Shown here: positions 53,591-62,123 of the stretch, piece by piece
Position numbering within the stretch: position 1 is the first letter of the stretch
Layout of the letters: every line of letters begins with the position of its first letter
NCBI GenBank assembly: GCA_947576945.1
Contig: CANPTH010000005.1
Span: forward strand, 50,451 to 114,450
Source: an uncultured Lachnospiraceae bacterium
GTDB lineage: Bacteria; Bacillota; Clostridia; Lachnospirales; Lachnospiraceae
Length of the DNA stretch: 64,000 bases
Direction of reading: 5' to 3'
Program-made: the position numbers and the translations under genes
Notes under the pieces: model-generated
Seen by the model: only the letters and a program-made list of their open reading frames with translations
What the model was told of the DNA's origin: nothing
The model's database searches: none

Positions 53591-54250
53591 ATGGAGCATA
53601 TATACATTGCCATGGTGGATACGCCGGGGGTTTTTGCGGCGGTGATCAGGCGGTTTCTGGGACAAAAATATATTCATGTGGTCCTTGGCATGGATGAGGG
53701 CCTGGAAGAAGCATACAGCTTTGGACGGCGTAATCCGCGGGTGCCCTGGTTTGCCGGATTTGAGAGAGAGGACAAGAGGAAGATCCTGCGGGCTTTCCCG
53801 ACGGCGGTATACCAGGTCTGTGAGCTGGAGTGCAGCGAGGAGCAGAAGGCAGGGATCAGAGAGCGGCTGCGGCAGGACTATAGAAGGAGATACCATTATC
53901 ATTATGCGGTGCCGGGGCTGCCGTTCATTGCCCTTGGACGCCCCTTTTATCTGAAAAATCAGTATACCTGTTCTTCCTATATTGCGCGGCTTCTGGAAGA
54001 ACATAAGATCAGGATCGCAGACAAGCATTTTTCGCTGGTGACGCCGAAGGACTTCTATCAGTACCCCGGTAAAAGAGTGGTCTATGAAGGGAGTCTGGCG
54101 GAGTTTGTAGCTGCAGGGACAACAGCGGGACAACAGCCTGTATCTGTATTACAGGGTGAAAGCGTATGGAGTGAAGAGAGCATGGAGAGAAGGCTGCGCA
54201 GGCTTTACGAGACGGGAGCGTCGGAAAGGGTGGTGGCATATGGAGGTTAG
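53591..54250 (+). CDS. Permuted papain-like (YiiX/NlpC-P60 superfamily) protein
   Basis: The 219-residue protein has a conserved-looking His29 in K-Y-I-H-V-V-L-G followed about 100 residues later by Cys127 in Q-Y-T-C-S-S-Y-I-A. Histidine first and cysteine second is the order of the circularly permuted YiiX/YaeF-like NlpC/P60 group, whose members are amidases or acyl hydrolases. No signal peptide is visible, so it appears cytoplasmic. It overlaps the next gene, an integral membrane protein, by 11 bases. The assignment rests on motif order only. Confidence 0.55.
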   Translation: MEHIYIAMVDTPGVFAAVIRRFLGQKYIHVVLGMDEGLEEAYSFGRRNPRVPWFAGFEREDKRKILRAFPTAVYQVCELECSEEQKAGIRERLRQDYRRRYHYHYAVPGLPFIALGRPFYLKNQYTCSSYIARLLEEHKIRIADKHFSLVTPKDFYQYPGKRVVYEGSLAEFVAAGTTAGQQPVSVLQGESVWSEESMERRLRRLYETGASERVVAYGG

Positions 54251-55352
54251 CCGGAACCGGATAAGGGGGACAGCGATCAACCGGAAAAGAGTTCTGGAGG
54301 GGGCTTTTTTTCTGGCAGTGATGCTGTTGTCCTTCTACACCATCTTCCACGGGCAGGATGCGGGGCGTATCCAGCATGCGCTGGGAAAGCTGTCGCCACT
54401 GTCCCTGTGTACGGCTATGCTGGTGGCGCTGTTTTTTGTCAGCGCGGAGGGGATTATGATCTTCTATCTGCTGCGTTCTTTGAATGGACGCAGCAGTCTT
54501 CGTCGGTGTATCGGGTATTCTTTTATCGGATTTTTCTATTCGGGGATTACGCCTTCCGCCACAGGCGGCCAGCCGATGCAGCTTTATTATATGAGTAAAG
54601 ACGGCAACCGCCTGTCGGAGTCGTCGGTGGTTTTAATGACGGTGGCCCTCATCTATAAGCTGGTGCTGGTGGTGATCGGCATTGGGGCGCTGCTATTCTG
54701 GCACAGGCCGCTGCGGGGGTATTTGGAGGAGTATTTTCCGCTTTTTCTGCTGGGCCTTGCGTTGAATACGCTGCTGGTGGTAATGCTGCTGGCGGTGATG
54801 CTGGCGCCGGACACCATGAAAAGGATTATTTTCGGCATTGAGAGACTGCTTGCAGGTGTCGGAATTCTGAAGAAAAACGGGACGAGACAGGTGAAGATAG
54901 AACAATTTATAGACGGCTACCAGAGTGCGGTGCGTTTTCTGCTGCAGCACAAGGGGAAGGTGTTTATGGTCAGCCTCTTTACGTTCGTGCAGCGGGCCAG
55001 CGTTTTTGTGCTGACATGGATCATATACAGGGGATTTTCTTTGGAAGGGAAGGACGCCCTGACGATCATGCTTCTGCAGGCCTCGGTCTATATTGCCGTG
55101 GATATGCTGCCTGTGCCGGGGGCGCAGGGGATTACGGAGGTCATGTACAGAAGTGTATTCGCAGGCATTTTTACCGGAGAATATCTGATGCCGTCGCTGT
55201 ATGTGACCAGAGGAATTAATTTCTATTTTGTGCTGGCAGTCAGTCTGCTTATTGTAGCGGTGAATCATTTTTATGTGAGAAACAAAAAGACAGGGCAGGG
55301 TTTATACGACAGGATCCCTTTGCAGGAAATAAACGGAAAATACCCTCAGTGA
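54240..55352 (+). CDS. Integral membrane protein, AglD/lysylphosphatidylglycerol-synthase membrane-domain family
   Basis: The 370-residue protein has about eight hydrophobic segments. It contains F-F-Y-S-G-I-T-P-S-A-T-G-G-Q-P-M-Q near residues 93-110, the hallmark of the UPF0104/LPG_synthase_TM family, and V-D-M-L-P-V-P-G-A-Q-G near residue 285. The family includes the flippase half of MprF and AglD-like proteins; the catalytic half of MprF is absent, so lipid or lipid-linked sugar movement is likely. ATG 54240 lies inside the end of the upstream gene; the frame extends 28 codons further without a good start. A bidirectional terminator follows. Confidence 0.82.
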   Translation: MEVSRNRIRGTAINRKRVLEGAFFLAVMLLSFYTIFHGQDAGRIQHALGKLSPLSLCTAMLVALFFVSAEGIMIFYLLRSLNGRSSLRRCIGYSFIGFFYSGITPSATGGQPMQLYYMSKDGNRLSESSVVLMTVALIYKLVLVVIGIGALLFWHRPLRGYLEEYFPLFLLGLALNTLLVVMLLAVMLAPDTMKRIIFGIERLLAGVGILKKNGTRQVKIEQFIDGYQSAVRFLLQHKGKVFMVSLFTFVQRASVFVLTWIIYRGFSLEGKDALTIMLLQASVYIAVDMLPVPGAQGITEVMYRSVFAGIFTGEYLMPSLYVTRGINFYFVLAVSLLIVAVNHFYVRNKKTGQGLYDRIPLQEINGKYPQ

Positions 55353-55358
55353 ACAAAG

Positions 55359-55405
55359 ATACCTTCCATGGGAAAACGGGTAAGCTGTTTTCCCATGGAA
55401 GGTAT
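55359..55405. terminator. Bidirectional terminator between convergent genes
   Basis: A perfect 19-bp inverted repeat (55359-55377 with 55387-55405) and a 9-base loop lie between the stops of the converging genes ending at 55352 and 55419. Confidence 0.8.
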
Positions 55406-55418
55406 TTCCGGCAGTTTA

Positions 55419-56975
55419 TTATGATTTCGCTTCGTGATAAACCTTTTCCGTATTGACGTTCCAGATATTATCCTTACTTTTGACGCCGTTAATGATATTC
55501 TTCACCGTTTCAAAGGAGGTGACCATGGAATGGTCAATATTGTTGTAACGATGCTGGCCGTTACGGCCCACACAGTACAGGTTATCGATGGTTTTTAAGT
55601 AATCCACCAGCGTATCGATATCCTTGTAGGTATCAAAGTAGGCCGGATAGGCTTTCTTGACACGTTCTACATGGGAATCCATCACATCTGCAGGGGAGTC
55701 AATCAGGCCCATACGGACGATCTCTTCAACCGCAAATTTCGTAAAGTCCCCGTCTGACATAGTCCAGTACTTGTCGCCCTCAAAGCAGAAATATTCCAGA
55801 CCGATCCACACGGTATGCTCCAGATCCCTGATCATATAGGGCGACCAGTTGTTGTAGATCTGGAAACGGCCCAGCATGACGTCGCGGTCATGTACATAGA
55901 CCCAGCAGTCGGGAACGATATTGCCAATGGTCTTTAATTTCGTCTTGTTCTTCAGGTTCAGCCTGGGCAGCAGGAGTCCCACGGTCATGTAATCCCGGTA
56001 GGGCAGTCCGGCGGCGATCCTGGCAGGCTGCTTTGGCACGTCGTTCATGCCGGCCACCAGATCCTTGACGGGCATGGAAGAGATAAAGATATCACCCTCC
56101 ACGGTAATCTCCCTGCCGTCATTCACGTAGGTGAGAGAGGTAATATGGTTGTCCGCATTCTTGCGCAGTTTCGTCACAAGACAATCGGTGAGGATTGTGC
56201 CGCCCATCCTGCGGATTTCGTCTGCGGTCACCTCCCACAGCTGGCCGGGGCCAAGCTTGGGATAGCTGAATTCTTCGATCAGGGAGGTTTCCACGGCCCG
56301 GTTCTTCTTTCCGGGAATCATTTTAGAAAAGATATCCTTTACTATGGCGGCGATGGACAATCCTTTGGCGCGCTGAGCGCCCCAGTCGGGGGCGATTTCG
56401 CTTGGATGGCGTCCCCACAGATTCTCCGTGTAATACTCGAAAAACATGGAATACAGTTTGCGTCCGAAGCGGTTGATGTAGAAATCCTCAAGCGAGTCTT
56501 CCCTGCGTTTGTGGATCACAGAGGCAAGATAACTGCAGCCGGCCTGGATCGTGTTGATCAGTCCCATATTGATGAAGGTTTCCGGTTTAAAGGATATGGG
56601 ATAATCAAAAAATTTCTGTTTAAAATAAATGCGGGACACTCTGTGACGACGCAGCATGACCCTGTCTTCCTTCTCGGGATCGGGACCGCCGGGCGTGAGC
56701 GTCATCTCGCGGTGCAGGACGATATCGTCGTAAGTAGGCGCGCCCTGCAGGGGCAGCATATTGTTCCACCACCGGTTTACTTCCGGTACTTTGGAGAAGA
56801 AACGGTGGCCGCCCATATCCATGCGGTTGCCTTTGTAATTGACGGTCCTGGAGATTCCGCCCATGTACCGGCTTTCTTCCAGGACGGTGACCTCGTAATC
56901 GGTGCTTTGTTTTAACAGTTCGTAAGCGGCGGTCAGTCCGGCAGGACCGGCGCCGATAACGTATACTTTCTTCAT
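55419..56975 (-). CDS. FAD-dependent oxidoreductase, UDP-galactopyranose mutase/protoporphyrinogen oxidase-like
   Basis: The 518-residue protein starts [20 protein letters not shown], the FAD-binding loop, followed by [12 protein letters not shown] and G-G-H-R-F-F-S-K. The C-terminal [13 protein letters not shown] block contacts the flavin. The pattern is shared by amine-oxidase-type flavoproteins and by glf-like mutases; here it is longer than a typical Glf (about 380 residues), so mutase activity is uncertain. GAGG lies 6 bases before ATG 56975, while the frame extends 13 codons upstream. The galactofuranosyltransferase-like GT2 at 8879 would be consistent with a furanose sugar. Confidence 0.78.
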   Translation of the reverse strand: MKKVYVIGAGPAGLTAAYELLKQSTDYEVTVLEESRYMGGISRTVNYKGNRMDMGGHRFFSKVPEVNRWWNNMLPLQGAPTYDDIVLHREMTLTPGGPDPEKEDRVMLRRHRVSRIYFKQKFFDYPISFKPETFINMGLINTIQAGCSYLASVIHKRREDSLEDFYINRFGRKLYSMFFEYYTENLWGRHPSEIAPDWGAQRAKGLSIAAIVKDIFSKMIPGKKNRAVETSLIEEFSYPKLGPGQLWEVTADEIRRMGGTILTDCLVTKLRKNADNHITSLTYVNDGREITVEGDIFISSMPVKDLVAGMNDVPKQPARIAAGLPYRDYMTVGLLLPRLNLKNKTKLKTIGNIVPDCWVYVHDRDVMLGRFQIYNNWSPYMIRDLEHTVWIGLEYFCFEGDKYWTMSDGDFTKFAVEEIVRMGLIDSPADVMDSHVERVKKAYPAYFDTYKDIDTLVDYLKTIDNLYCVGRNGQHRYNNIDHSMVTSFETVKNIINGVKSKDNIWNVNTEKVYHEAKS

Positions 56976-57273
56976 GAAATACCTCACATTGTATCGAAAA
57001 ACTTCCGGCGCCATCTCTGTTTATGGCGCTGCAGACTGCTCTGTGTCCCGGGGTGCAGGGCACCGCGAATCAATGTCAGTTTACCATATTCAGGCAGGAT
57101 TGTACAGGGACATCTTGCCCTATTCTCATTCAAATGATATACTGACGTTGGTATCATAAGTGTAACGGTTCAGGCAGGCCTGCGCATTTGCTGCGCCGTC
57201 TGCGGCCCCTGGCATAGTTAATGATAAAACAAACTTAAATTTATCGTCTGTCAAACGATTGGAGAGTTAACAA

Positions 57274-58497
57274 ATGTTTCAAATAACGGGCATACTTCTC
57301 TGGCTTATCATCATACCATACTGCATCGGCCTGATCCCGGCAGCTTTCACGGCGGCGGACAGGCGGAACCCCGCTTTTGTCTTTCTGGCAGGGTATTTTG
57401 TGATGTGGGCGCTGTTCGGGCTGGTGACGATCCCAGTGGTATTATTTGTAAGATATGATAATTTTATTTTGGCTTCCAACTGTTTTATGGCGCTCAGTAT
57501 TTTGTGTGCAGCGGCCGGCGTGGGGCTTACGTACCGCCGGAAGGGAAGCGTGCGTGCGCTTGTAAGGCCGGAGAATCCTCTGCGGGAAAGTTTCGGGAAT
57601 GCTGTCCGCAGGATGTCCTGGGCCGAGCGTGCGGAATGGCTGTTGTTTTTTGTCCTGCTGGGATTCCAGCTGTATAAGGCGGCGGCTTATGCTTCTTTCG
57701 ACGGGGATGACGCCTATTATGTGACAGTGTCTTTGATCGCGCAGCAGGCGGATACGATGTATACGATCCTGCCTCTGACGGGACGGCATACGGGACTGGA
57801 TATCCGGCATGCGCTGGCAGTGTTTCCCATGTGGACTGCATTTGTGGCGAAGAAGAGCCATATCCACGCGACAATCCTCTCCCACACGGTTTTGCCGTTT
57901 TTGCTGCTTCCGCTTACGTATCTCGTATATTATGAGATCGGCAGGCTGCTTTTCGACGGACGAAAGAGCGGGCAGGATATAAGGCGGATAAAACCTGCGG
58001 CCCGCAGAGCAGACAATGTGGCGGAGAACAGAAGCGAACTGCGCAGCGGCGAGAATCTGCCGCTTTTCATGATTTTGATGGCGGTATTCCAGATTTTCGG
58101 CAATGTGTCGATCTATACCAACGAAACTTTTTTCCTGACCAGAACATGGCAGGGCAAAGCCGTGGCGGGCAGTCTTGTGATTCCGGCGCTGCTCTGGATG
58201 TTTCTGCTGCTGTCTGACGGCAGAGAAAGAAAGGGTTCGGACGGTTTCAGAGGAAAAAGCGCAGATACAAAGCGGGCCGGCCTGTGGCTGCTGCTTATCT
58301 GTATCAATATGACGGCCGGAATCTGCAGCTCGATAGCCGTTTTTCTGGTGTCCATCCTGATGGCAGTGACGGCGGTGTGCCTGGCCTTCGTGGAACGGGA
58401 CTGTAAAATCCTGATCAAAATGGGGGCGGTATGCATTCCAAGCGCGGTCTATGTACTGGCATATCTGATCGTAGGATATGGCTATCTGCTGCAATAA
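57274..58497 (+). CDS. Polytopic membrane protein, DUF6077-like, N-terminal half
   Basis: The 407-residue protein has about nine hydrophobic segments. Residues ~146-190 read F-D-G-D-D-A-Y-Y-V-T-V-S and then H-A-L-A-V-F-P-M-W, a paired-aspartate loop at a GT-C-like position. It resembles proteins I associate with DUF6077, but less strongly than a named enzyme. It ends abruptly after a hydrophobic segment, and a second membrane ORF follows 89 bases later in another frame, so the two may be halves of one ancestral protein. GGAGAG precedes the ATG. The 298-base gap to the divergent flavoprotein gene holds no gene; promoter boxes there are ambiguous. Confidence 0.6.
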   Translation: MFQITGILLWLIIIPYCIGLIPAAFTAADRRNPAFVFLAGYFVMWALFGLVTIPVVLFVRYDNFILASNCFMALSILCAAAGVGLTYRRKGSVRALVRPENPLRESFGNAVRRMSWAERAEWLLFFVLLGFQLYKAAAYASFDGDDAYYVTVSLIAQQADTMYTILPLTGRHTGLDIRHALAVFPMWTAFVAKKSHIHATILSHTVLPFLLLPLTYLVYYEIGRLLFDGRKSGQDIRRIKPAARRADNVAENRSELRSGENLPLFMILMAVFQIFGNVSIYTNETFFLTRTWQGKAVAGSLVIPALLWMFLLLSDGRERKGSDGFRGKSADTKRAGLWLLLICINMTAGICSSIAVFLVSILMAVTAVCLAFVERDCKILIKMGAVCIPSAVYVLAYLIVGYGYLLQ

Positions 58498-58586
58498 ACG
58501 GCGGCGGCCGGCAGTAGTGTCCGAATACCTGGTGTGTTCGGGTCGAGGACGGTATGAGGCGCAAATAATTATAGCGGAGACTATCT

Positions 58587-59345
58587 ATGTGGGGCATTTT
58601 TTTAGAGAGTGTTGTAATATTTAAGAATTATATGGGGTTTCACCAGCACAGGTATCTGGCGTTTCTCTATCTGGGCATCCTGCTGTATCTGTGGTTCGCA
58701 GAGAAGGACAGGCACAGGCGGGCTGTTTTCGTCTATGCGCCGACGCTGCTGCTGGTCATGTTTTTCTGTCCGTTGTTCCGGAAGTTGTTTGTGCGGCTGC
58801 TTGACGATTCGGAGACCTATTACAGGCTGCTGTGGCTGCTGCAGATGAGCCTGGTGAGCGCCTATGGGGTTCTCCGGTTGTGCGCGAAACACCGCAGGAT
58901 CGGGGTGGCGCTTGCGTGCGGGGTGGTCATCGTGTGCGGCGACTATGTCTATGACAGCGAGAATATCTCCCGGGCAGAGAATGCATATCACCTTCCGCAG
59001 GAGACAATAGAGATCGTGGATCTGATCGAGCCGGAGGAGGGGCGGATCACCGTTCTGGTGCCGGCAGACCTGATCTATTATATCAGGCAGTACAGTACGA
59101 ATATAGAACTGCCTTACGGGCGGGAAATGCTGATCGCCAGATGGGATTACCATCATCCCATGTATGAGGCCATGGAGCAGGCGGAGGTGATCGAGACGGA
59201 GACTTTCGTGGAGCTGGCCAGAGAGTATCCCTGTGCGTATATTGTACTGAAAGAAGACCGGGAAATGACGCAGCCGCTGACGGAGCATGGGTTTGAACTG
59301 TATGGGCAGGTTGGGGAGTTTGTGATCTACCGGGATATGGAGTAG
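58587..59345 (+). CDS. Membrane protein with C-terminal soluble domain, possible second half of the preceding protein
   Basis: The 252-residue protein has about four hydrophobic segments (to ~residue 120) and a soluble extracytoplasmic domain of ~125 residues with I-V-D-L-I-E-P-E-E-G and Y-P-C-A-Y-I-V-L-K, a form seen at the C-terminus of GT-C-like membrane proteins. GGAG lies 7 bases before the ATG, so it can be translated by itself. It ends 4 bases before MBOAT copy 4, so these are co-expressed. I do not recognise the family. Confidence 0.6.
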   Translation: MWGIFLESVVIFKNYMGFHQHRYLAFLYLGILLYLWFAEKDRHRRAVFVYAPTLLLVMFFCPLFRKLFVRLLDDSETYYRLLWLLQMSLVSAYGVLRLCAKHRRIGVALACGVVIVCGDYVYDSENISRAENAYHLPQETIEIVDLIEPEEGRITVLVPADLIYYIRQYSTNIELPYGREMLIARWDYHHPMYEAMEQAEVIETETFVELAREYPCAYIVLKEDREMTQPLTEHGFELYGQVGEFVIYRDME

Positions 59346-59349
59346 AGAA

Positions 59350-60864
59350 ATGCTGTTTAATTCTTATATTTTTATATTTTTATTTTTTCCGATCTGTCTG
59401 TTGGGATATTATGGGCTTCTGCATTTACAGAAAGAATGGCCGGCCAAAGTCTTTCTGGTGGGAATGTCCTTCTGGTTCTATGGTTATTTTAACGTGTCCT
59501 ATCTGCTGATCATGGTCTGCAGCATTGCGGGAAATTACCTGTTCCACCGTCTGCTGTCATGCAGACAGGATAAAAGGCTGATGATCATAGCCGTGACGGC
59601 GAATCTGGGCGTGCTGTTTTATTTCAAATACTTTGACTTTTTTCTTTCTACTTTGAACGCGGTGTCTGGCAGCTCAGTGGCGCTTCGCAATATCTTACTG
59701 CCGCTGGGGATCAGTTTTTTCACGTTCCAGCAGATTTCTTTTGTGATCGATACCTGGCGGGGAGAGGTGAAGCATTGCCCTTTCGTTGATTATGCGTTGT
59801 TCGTGGCATTCTTCCCGCAGCTGATCGCAGGCCCCATTGTCAATCATAATGAAATGCTTCCCCAGTTTGAGAAGATCGGAAAGCAGCCTGTAATGTGGGA
59901 GAAGATCGCGCAGGGCTGCGGGCTTTTTATTCTCGGGCTTGCGAAGAAGGTACTGCTGGCAGATACATTTGGGGCTGCGGTAGATTACGGATATGCGAAT
60001 CTGGCGTCCCTGGGGCGTATGGACGCAGTGCTGGTGGCGCTGTTCTATATTCTGCAGCTGTATTTCGATTTCAGCGGTTATTGCGATATGGCCAGAGGGA
60101 TCGCCAGGATGCTGGGCATGGAGATCCCGGTTAATTTTAACGAACCTTATAAAGCGGTGAATATCGTAGATTTCTGGAAAAGATGGCATATGACGCTGAG
60201 CCGTTTTTTTACGAAATATGTGTACATACCTTTGGGTGGTAATCGTAAGGGACAGGCGAGGATGTACGGGAACCTGATGATTGTTTTCCTGCTCAGCGGA
60301 TTATGGCATGGCGCAGGATGGCACTATCTTGTCTGGGCGCTCACGCAGGGCGTCCTGTATGTGCTCACGAGATTCTGGCAGCAGTGTCGGAGGAAGAAAG
60401 CCGATGCGGCGGGAGTGCAGGCGGGCGATGTCGTTTCCGGAAGTAAAATATTCCGGCACAGATTTATGACGATAGTGTCACGTATTCTGCTGATTGCCTA
60501 TGTGGCAGCGGCGGAGGTATACTTCCGGGCAGAAAGCGTTGCGCAGGCCAACCAGCTTCTTCTTACCGCGCTTCTCGGTCCGGTGCAGAAGATTTCTTTG
60601 GAACTGGCGGACTGTTTTCGGCTGGATGAATTCTGGTATGTGCTTAAGGTGCTTAAGCTGGACAATATGGCTTACAGCAGATACATTCTGATGTGGCTGA
60701 TACTGGCAGCAGGAGTTTATCTGACCATGATCGGGCGGGATGCGGCTTCACGCATAAAGAGCGTGCGGTATGGCGCCGTATCTGTTGTGGTATTTGCGGT
60801 TCTGGCCGTTTGGAGCGTACTTACTTTTTCGGAAGTCAGTACTTTCCTGTACTATAATTTCTGA
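59350..60864 (+). CDS. MBOAT-family membrane O-acyltransferase, copy 4 (second His replaced by Gln)
   Basis: The 504-residue polytopic protein starts M-L-F-N-S-Y-I-F-I-F-L-F-F-P and has V-D-F-W-K-R-W-H-M-T-L, Y-I-P-L-G-G-N-R-K, and G-L-W-H-G-A-G-W-H with His320. At the position of the second conserved histidine (13 residues on) it has Gln333 in A-L-T-Q-G. The other three copies have His at, or one residue beyond, this place. It could be altered in mechanism, substrate or activity. An SGNH-like protein follows after 105 bases. Confidence 0.92.
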   Translation: MLFNSYIFIFLFFPICLLGYYGLLHLQKEWPAKVFLVGMSFWFYGYFNVSYLLIMVCSIAGNYLFHRLLSCRQDKRLMIIAVTANLGVLFYFKYFDFFLSTLNAVSGSSVALRNILLPLGISFFTFQQISFVIDTWRGEVKHCPFVDYALFVAFFPQLIAGPIVNHNEMLPQFEKIGKQPVMWEKIAQGCGLFILGLAKKVLLADTFGAAVDYGYANLASLGRMDAVLVALFYILQLYFDFSGYCDMARGIARMLGMEIPVNFNEPYKAVNIVDFWKRWHMTLSRFFTKYVYIPLGGNRKGQARMYGNLMIVFLLSGLWHGAGWHYLVWALTQGVLYVLTRFWQQCRRKKADAAGVQAGDVVSGSKIFRHRFMTIVSRILLIAYVAAAEVYFRAESVAQANQLLLTALLGPVQKISLELADCFRLDEFWYVLKVLKLDNMAYSRYILMWLILAAGVYLTMIGRDAASRIKSVRYGAVSVVVFAVLAVWSVLTFSEVSTFLYYNF

Positions 60865-60969
60865 GGCAGTGACTTTGCAGGCACAGAACCATCGGCGAAA
60901 GCCATGCTGCCGGCAGACAGAAACAAAATATGAGAAAGGGGAGGAACGGCAGTTCCTTATGCTGCGGTC

Positions 60970-62025
60970 ATGAATAAATATAAGAAATGGATCATATCCA
61001 TCCTGTGCGTCATTTTTGTATTTTTTGCTTCTGTGGCAGCTCTGGTAATTTACGTGGATCCCTTCTTCCAGTATCATGCGCCATTGGAGGAGTTTCCCTA
61101 TCTGGTAGATAATCAGCTCAGCCAGAATCCGGGTATGGCGAAGCATATGGAATATGACAGTGTGATTCTGGGATCGTCCATGACGGTTAACTTTAATACG
61201 AACTGGTTTTCGGAGCTGATGGACTTGAATACGATCAAGCTGAATTACAGCGGCGCTTATCCCAAAGACCAGTCGAATATCATGCGGCTGATTTTTGACA
61301 GCGGGAATCAGGTAAAGAAGGTCTTCCTGGGCATTGACGTGACGGCTTATACAGGCGGCGTGGAGGAGACGAAATATCCGGTGCCCTATTATCTGTATGA
61401 TGGAAATCTGATCAACGATGTGCAGTACCTTTTTAATAAAGACGTGCTGTTAAATTATATTCTGAGGCCGATAGCGGATCCGGATAAGACGGATCTGGCC
61501 ACTGTCTATCAGAGCTGGTGGACTGACGAGTACTATAATATTCAGTGGGTCATGCACAATTACGTACAGCCGGAAGCGGTGGAGGAGGAGACGCCCGCGG
61601 AGGCTTATCTTGAGAGCGCCGGAAGAAATCTTGATGTGAATATCTGCCCCTATATTGAACAGAATCCGGATACGGAATTCTATGTTTTCTTTCCGCCCGG
61701 CAGCATCCTGTTCTGGAATGACGTCATGCGGGAGAATCATCTGGAAGCGACGCTGGCGGAGCATCAATATATTGTGGACAGGCTGCTTTCCTATGATAAT
61801 GTGAGGATTTTTTTCTTTTCCAATCAGGAGTGGATCGTGACGGATCTGAATCATTACGCCGACGAGATTCATTATCACAGCGATATCAACTATTATATGA
61901 CGGAGTGCTTTGCGAACGGTGTGTGCGAGGTGGAGAGCAGCGTGCAGATGGCGGAGGAGCTTGCGAAGATGCGTGATGTGATCGGACGGTTTGACTTTGA
62001 AACGTTATTTTCCGTGGAATATTGA
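60970..62025 (+). CDS. Membrane-anchored SGNH-like protein, partner of MBOAT copy 4
   Basis: The 351-residue protein has an N-terminal membrane anchor (about residues 8-29), then V-I-L-G-S-S-M-T-V with Ser69/Ser70 as block I and Y-A-D-E-I-H-Y-H-S-D near residue 298 as the likely Asp-His block. The fold assignment is weaker than for the other SGNH proteins. It is placed as the extracytoplasmic partner of the MBOAT just upstream. A strong hairpin follows the stop. Confidence 0.65.
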   Translation: MNKYKKWIISILCVIFVFFASVAALVIYVDPFFQYHAPLEEFPYLVDNQLSQNPGMAKHMEYDSVILGSSMTVNFNTNWFSELMDLNTIKLNYSGAYPKDQSNIMRLIFDSGNQVKKVFLGIDVTAYTGGVEETKYPVPYYLYDGNLINDVQYLFNKDVLLNYILRPIADPDKTDLATVYQSWWTDEYYNIQWVMHNYVQPEAVEEETPAEAYLESAGRNLDVNICPYIEQNPDTEFYVFFPPGSILFWNDVMRENHLEATLAEHQYIVDRLLSYDNVRIFFFSNQEWIVTDLNHYADEIHYHSDINYYMTECFANGVCEVESSVQMAEELAKMRDVIGRFDFETLFSVEY

Positions 62026-62046
62026 CGTAAGATGCCGGAGAAAAAA

Positions 62047-62090
62047 TAAGGGCATATTGCAGGAGTGATGTTTCCTGCAGTATGCCCTTA
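62047..62090. terminator. Bidirectional terminator between convergent SGNH genes
   Basis: An 18-bp inverted repeat with one mismatch (62047-62064 with 62073-62090) lies between converging genes. The flanking A-run at 62041-62046 gives a U-tract for minus-strand transcripts. Confidence 0.82.
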
Positions 62091-62123
62091 TAAGCTGTAA
62101 CAGTACGGCTGTCCGGCGGTAAA

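Noticed and set aside
57442..58494. A 350-residue minus-strand frame
   Set aside because: Antisense shadow of the membrane protein at 57274, with no motif and shadow-like composition.
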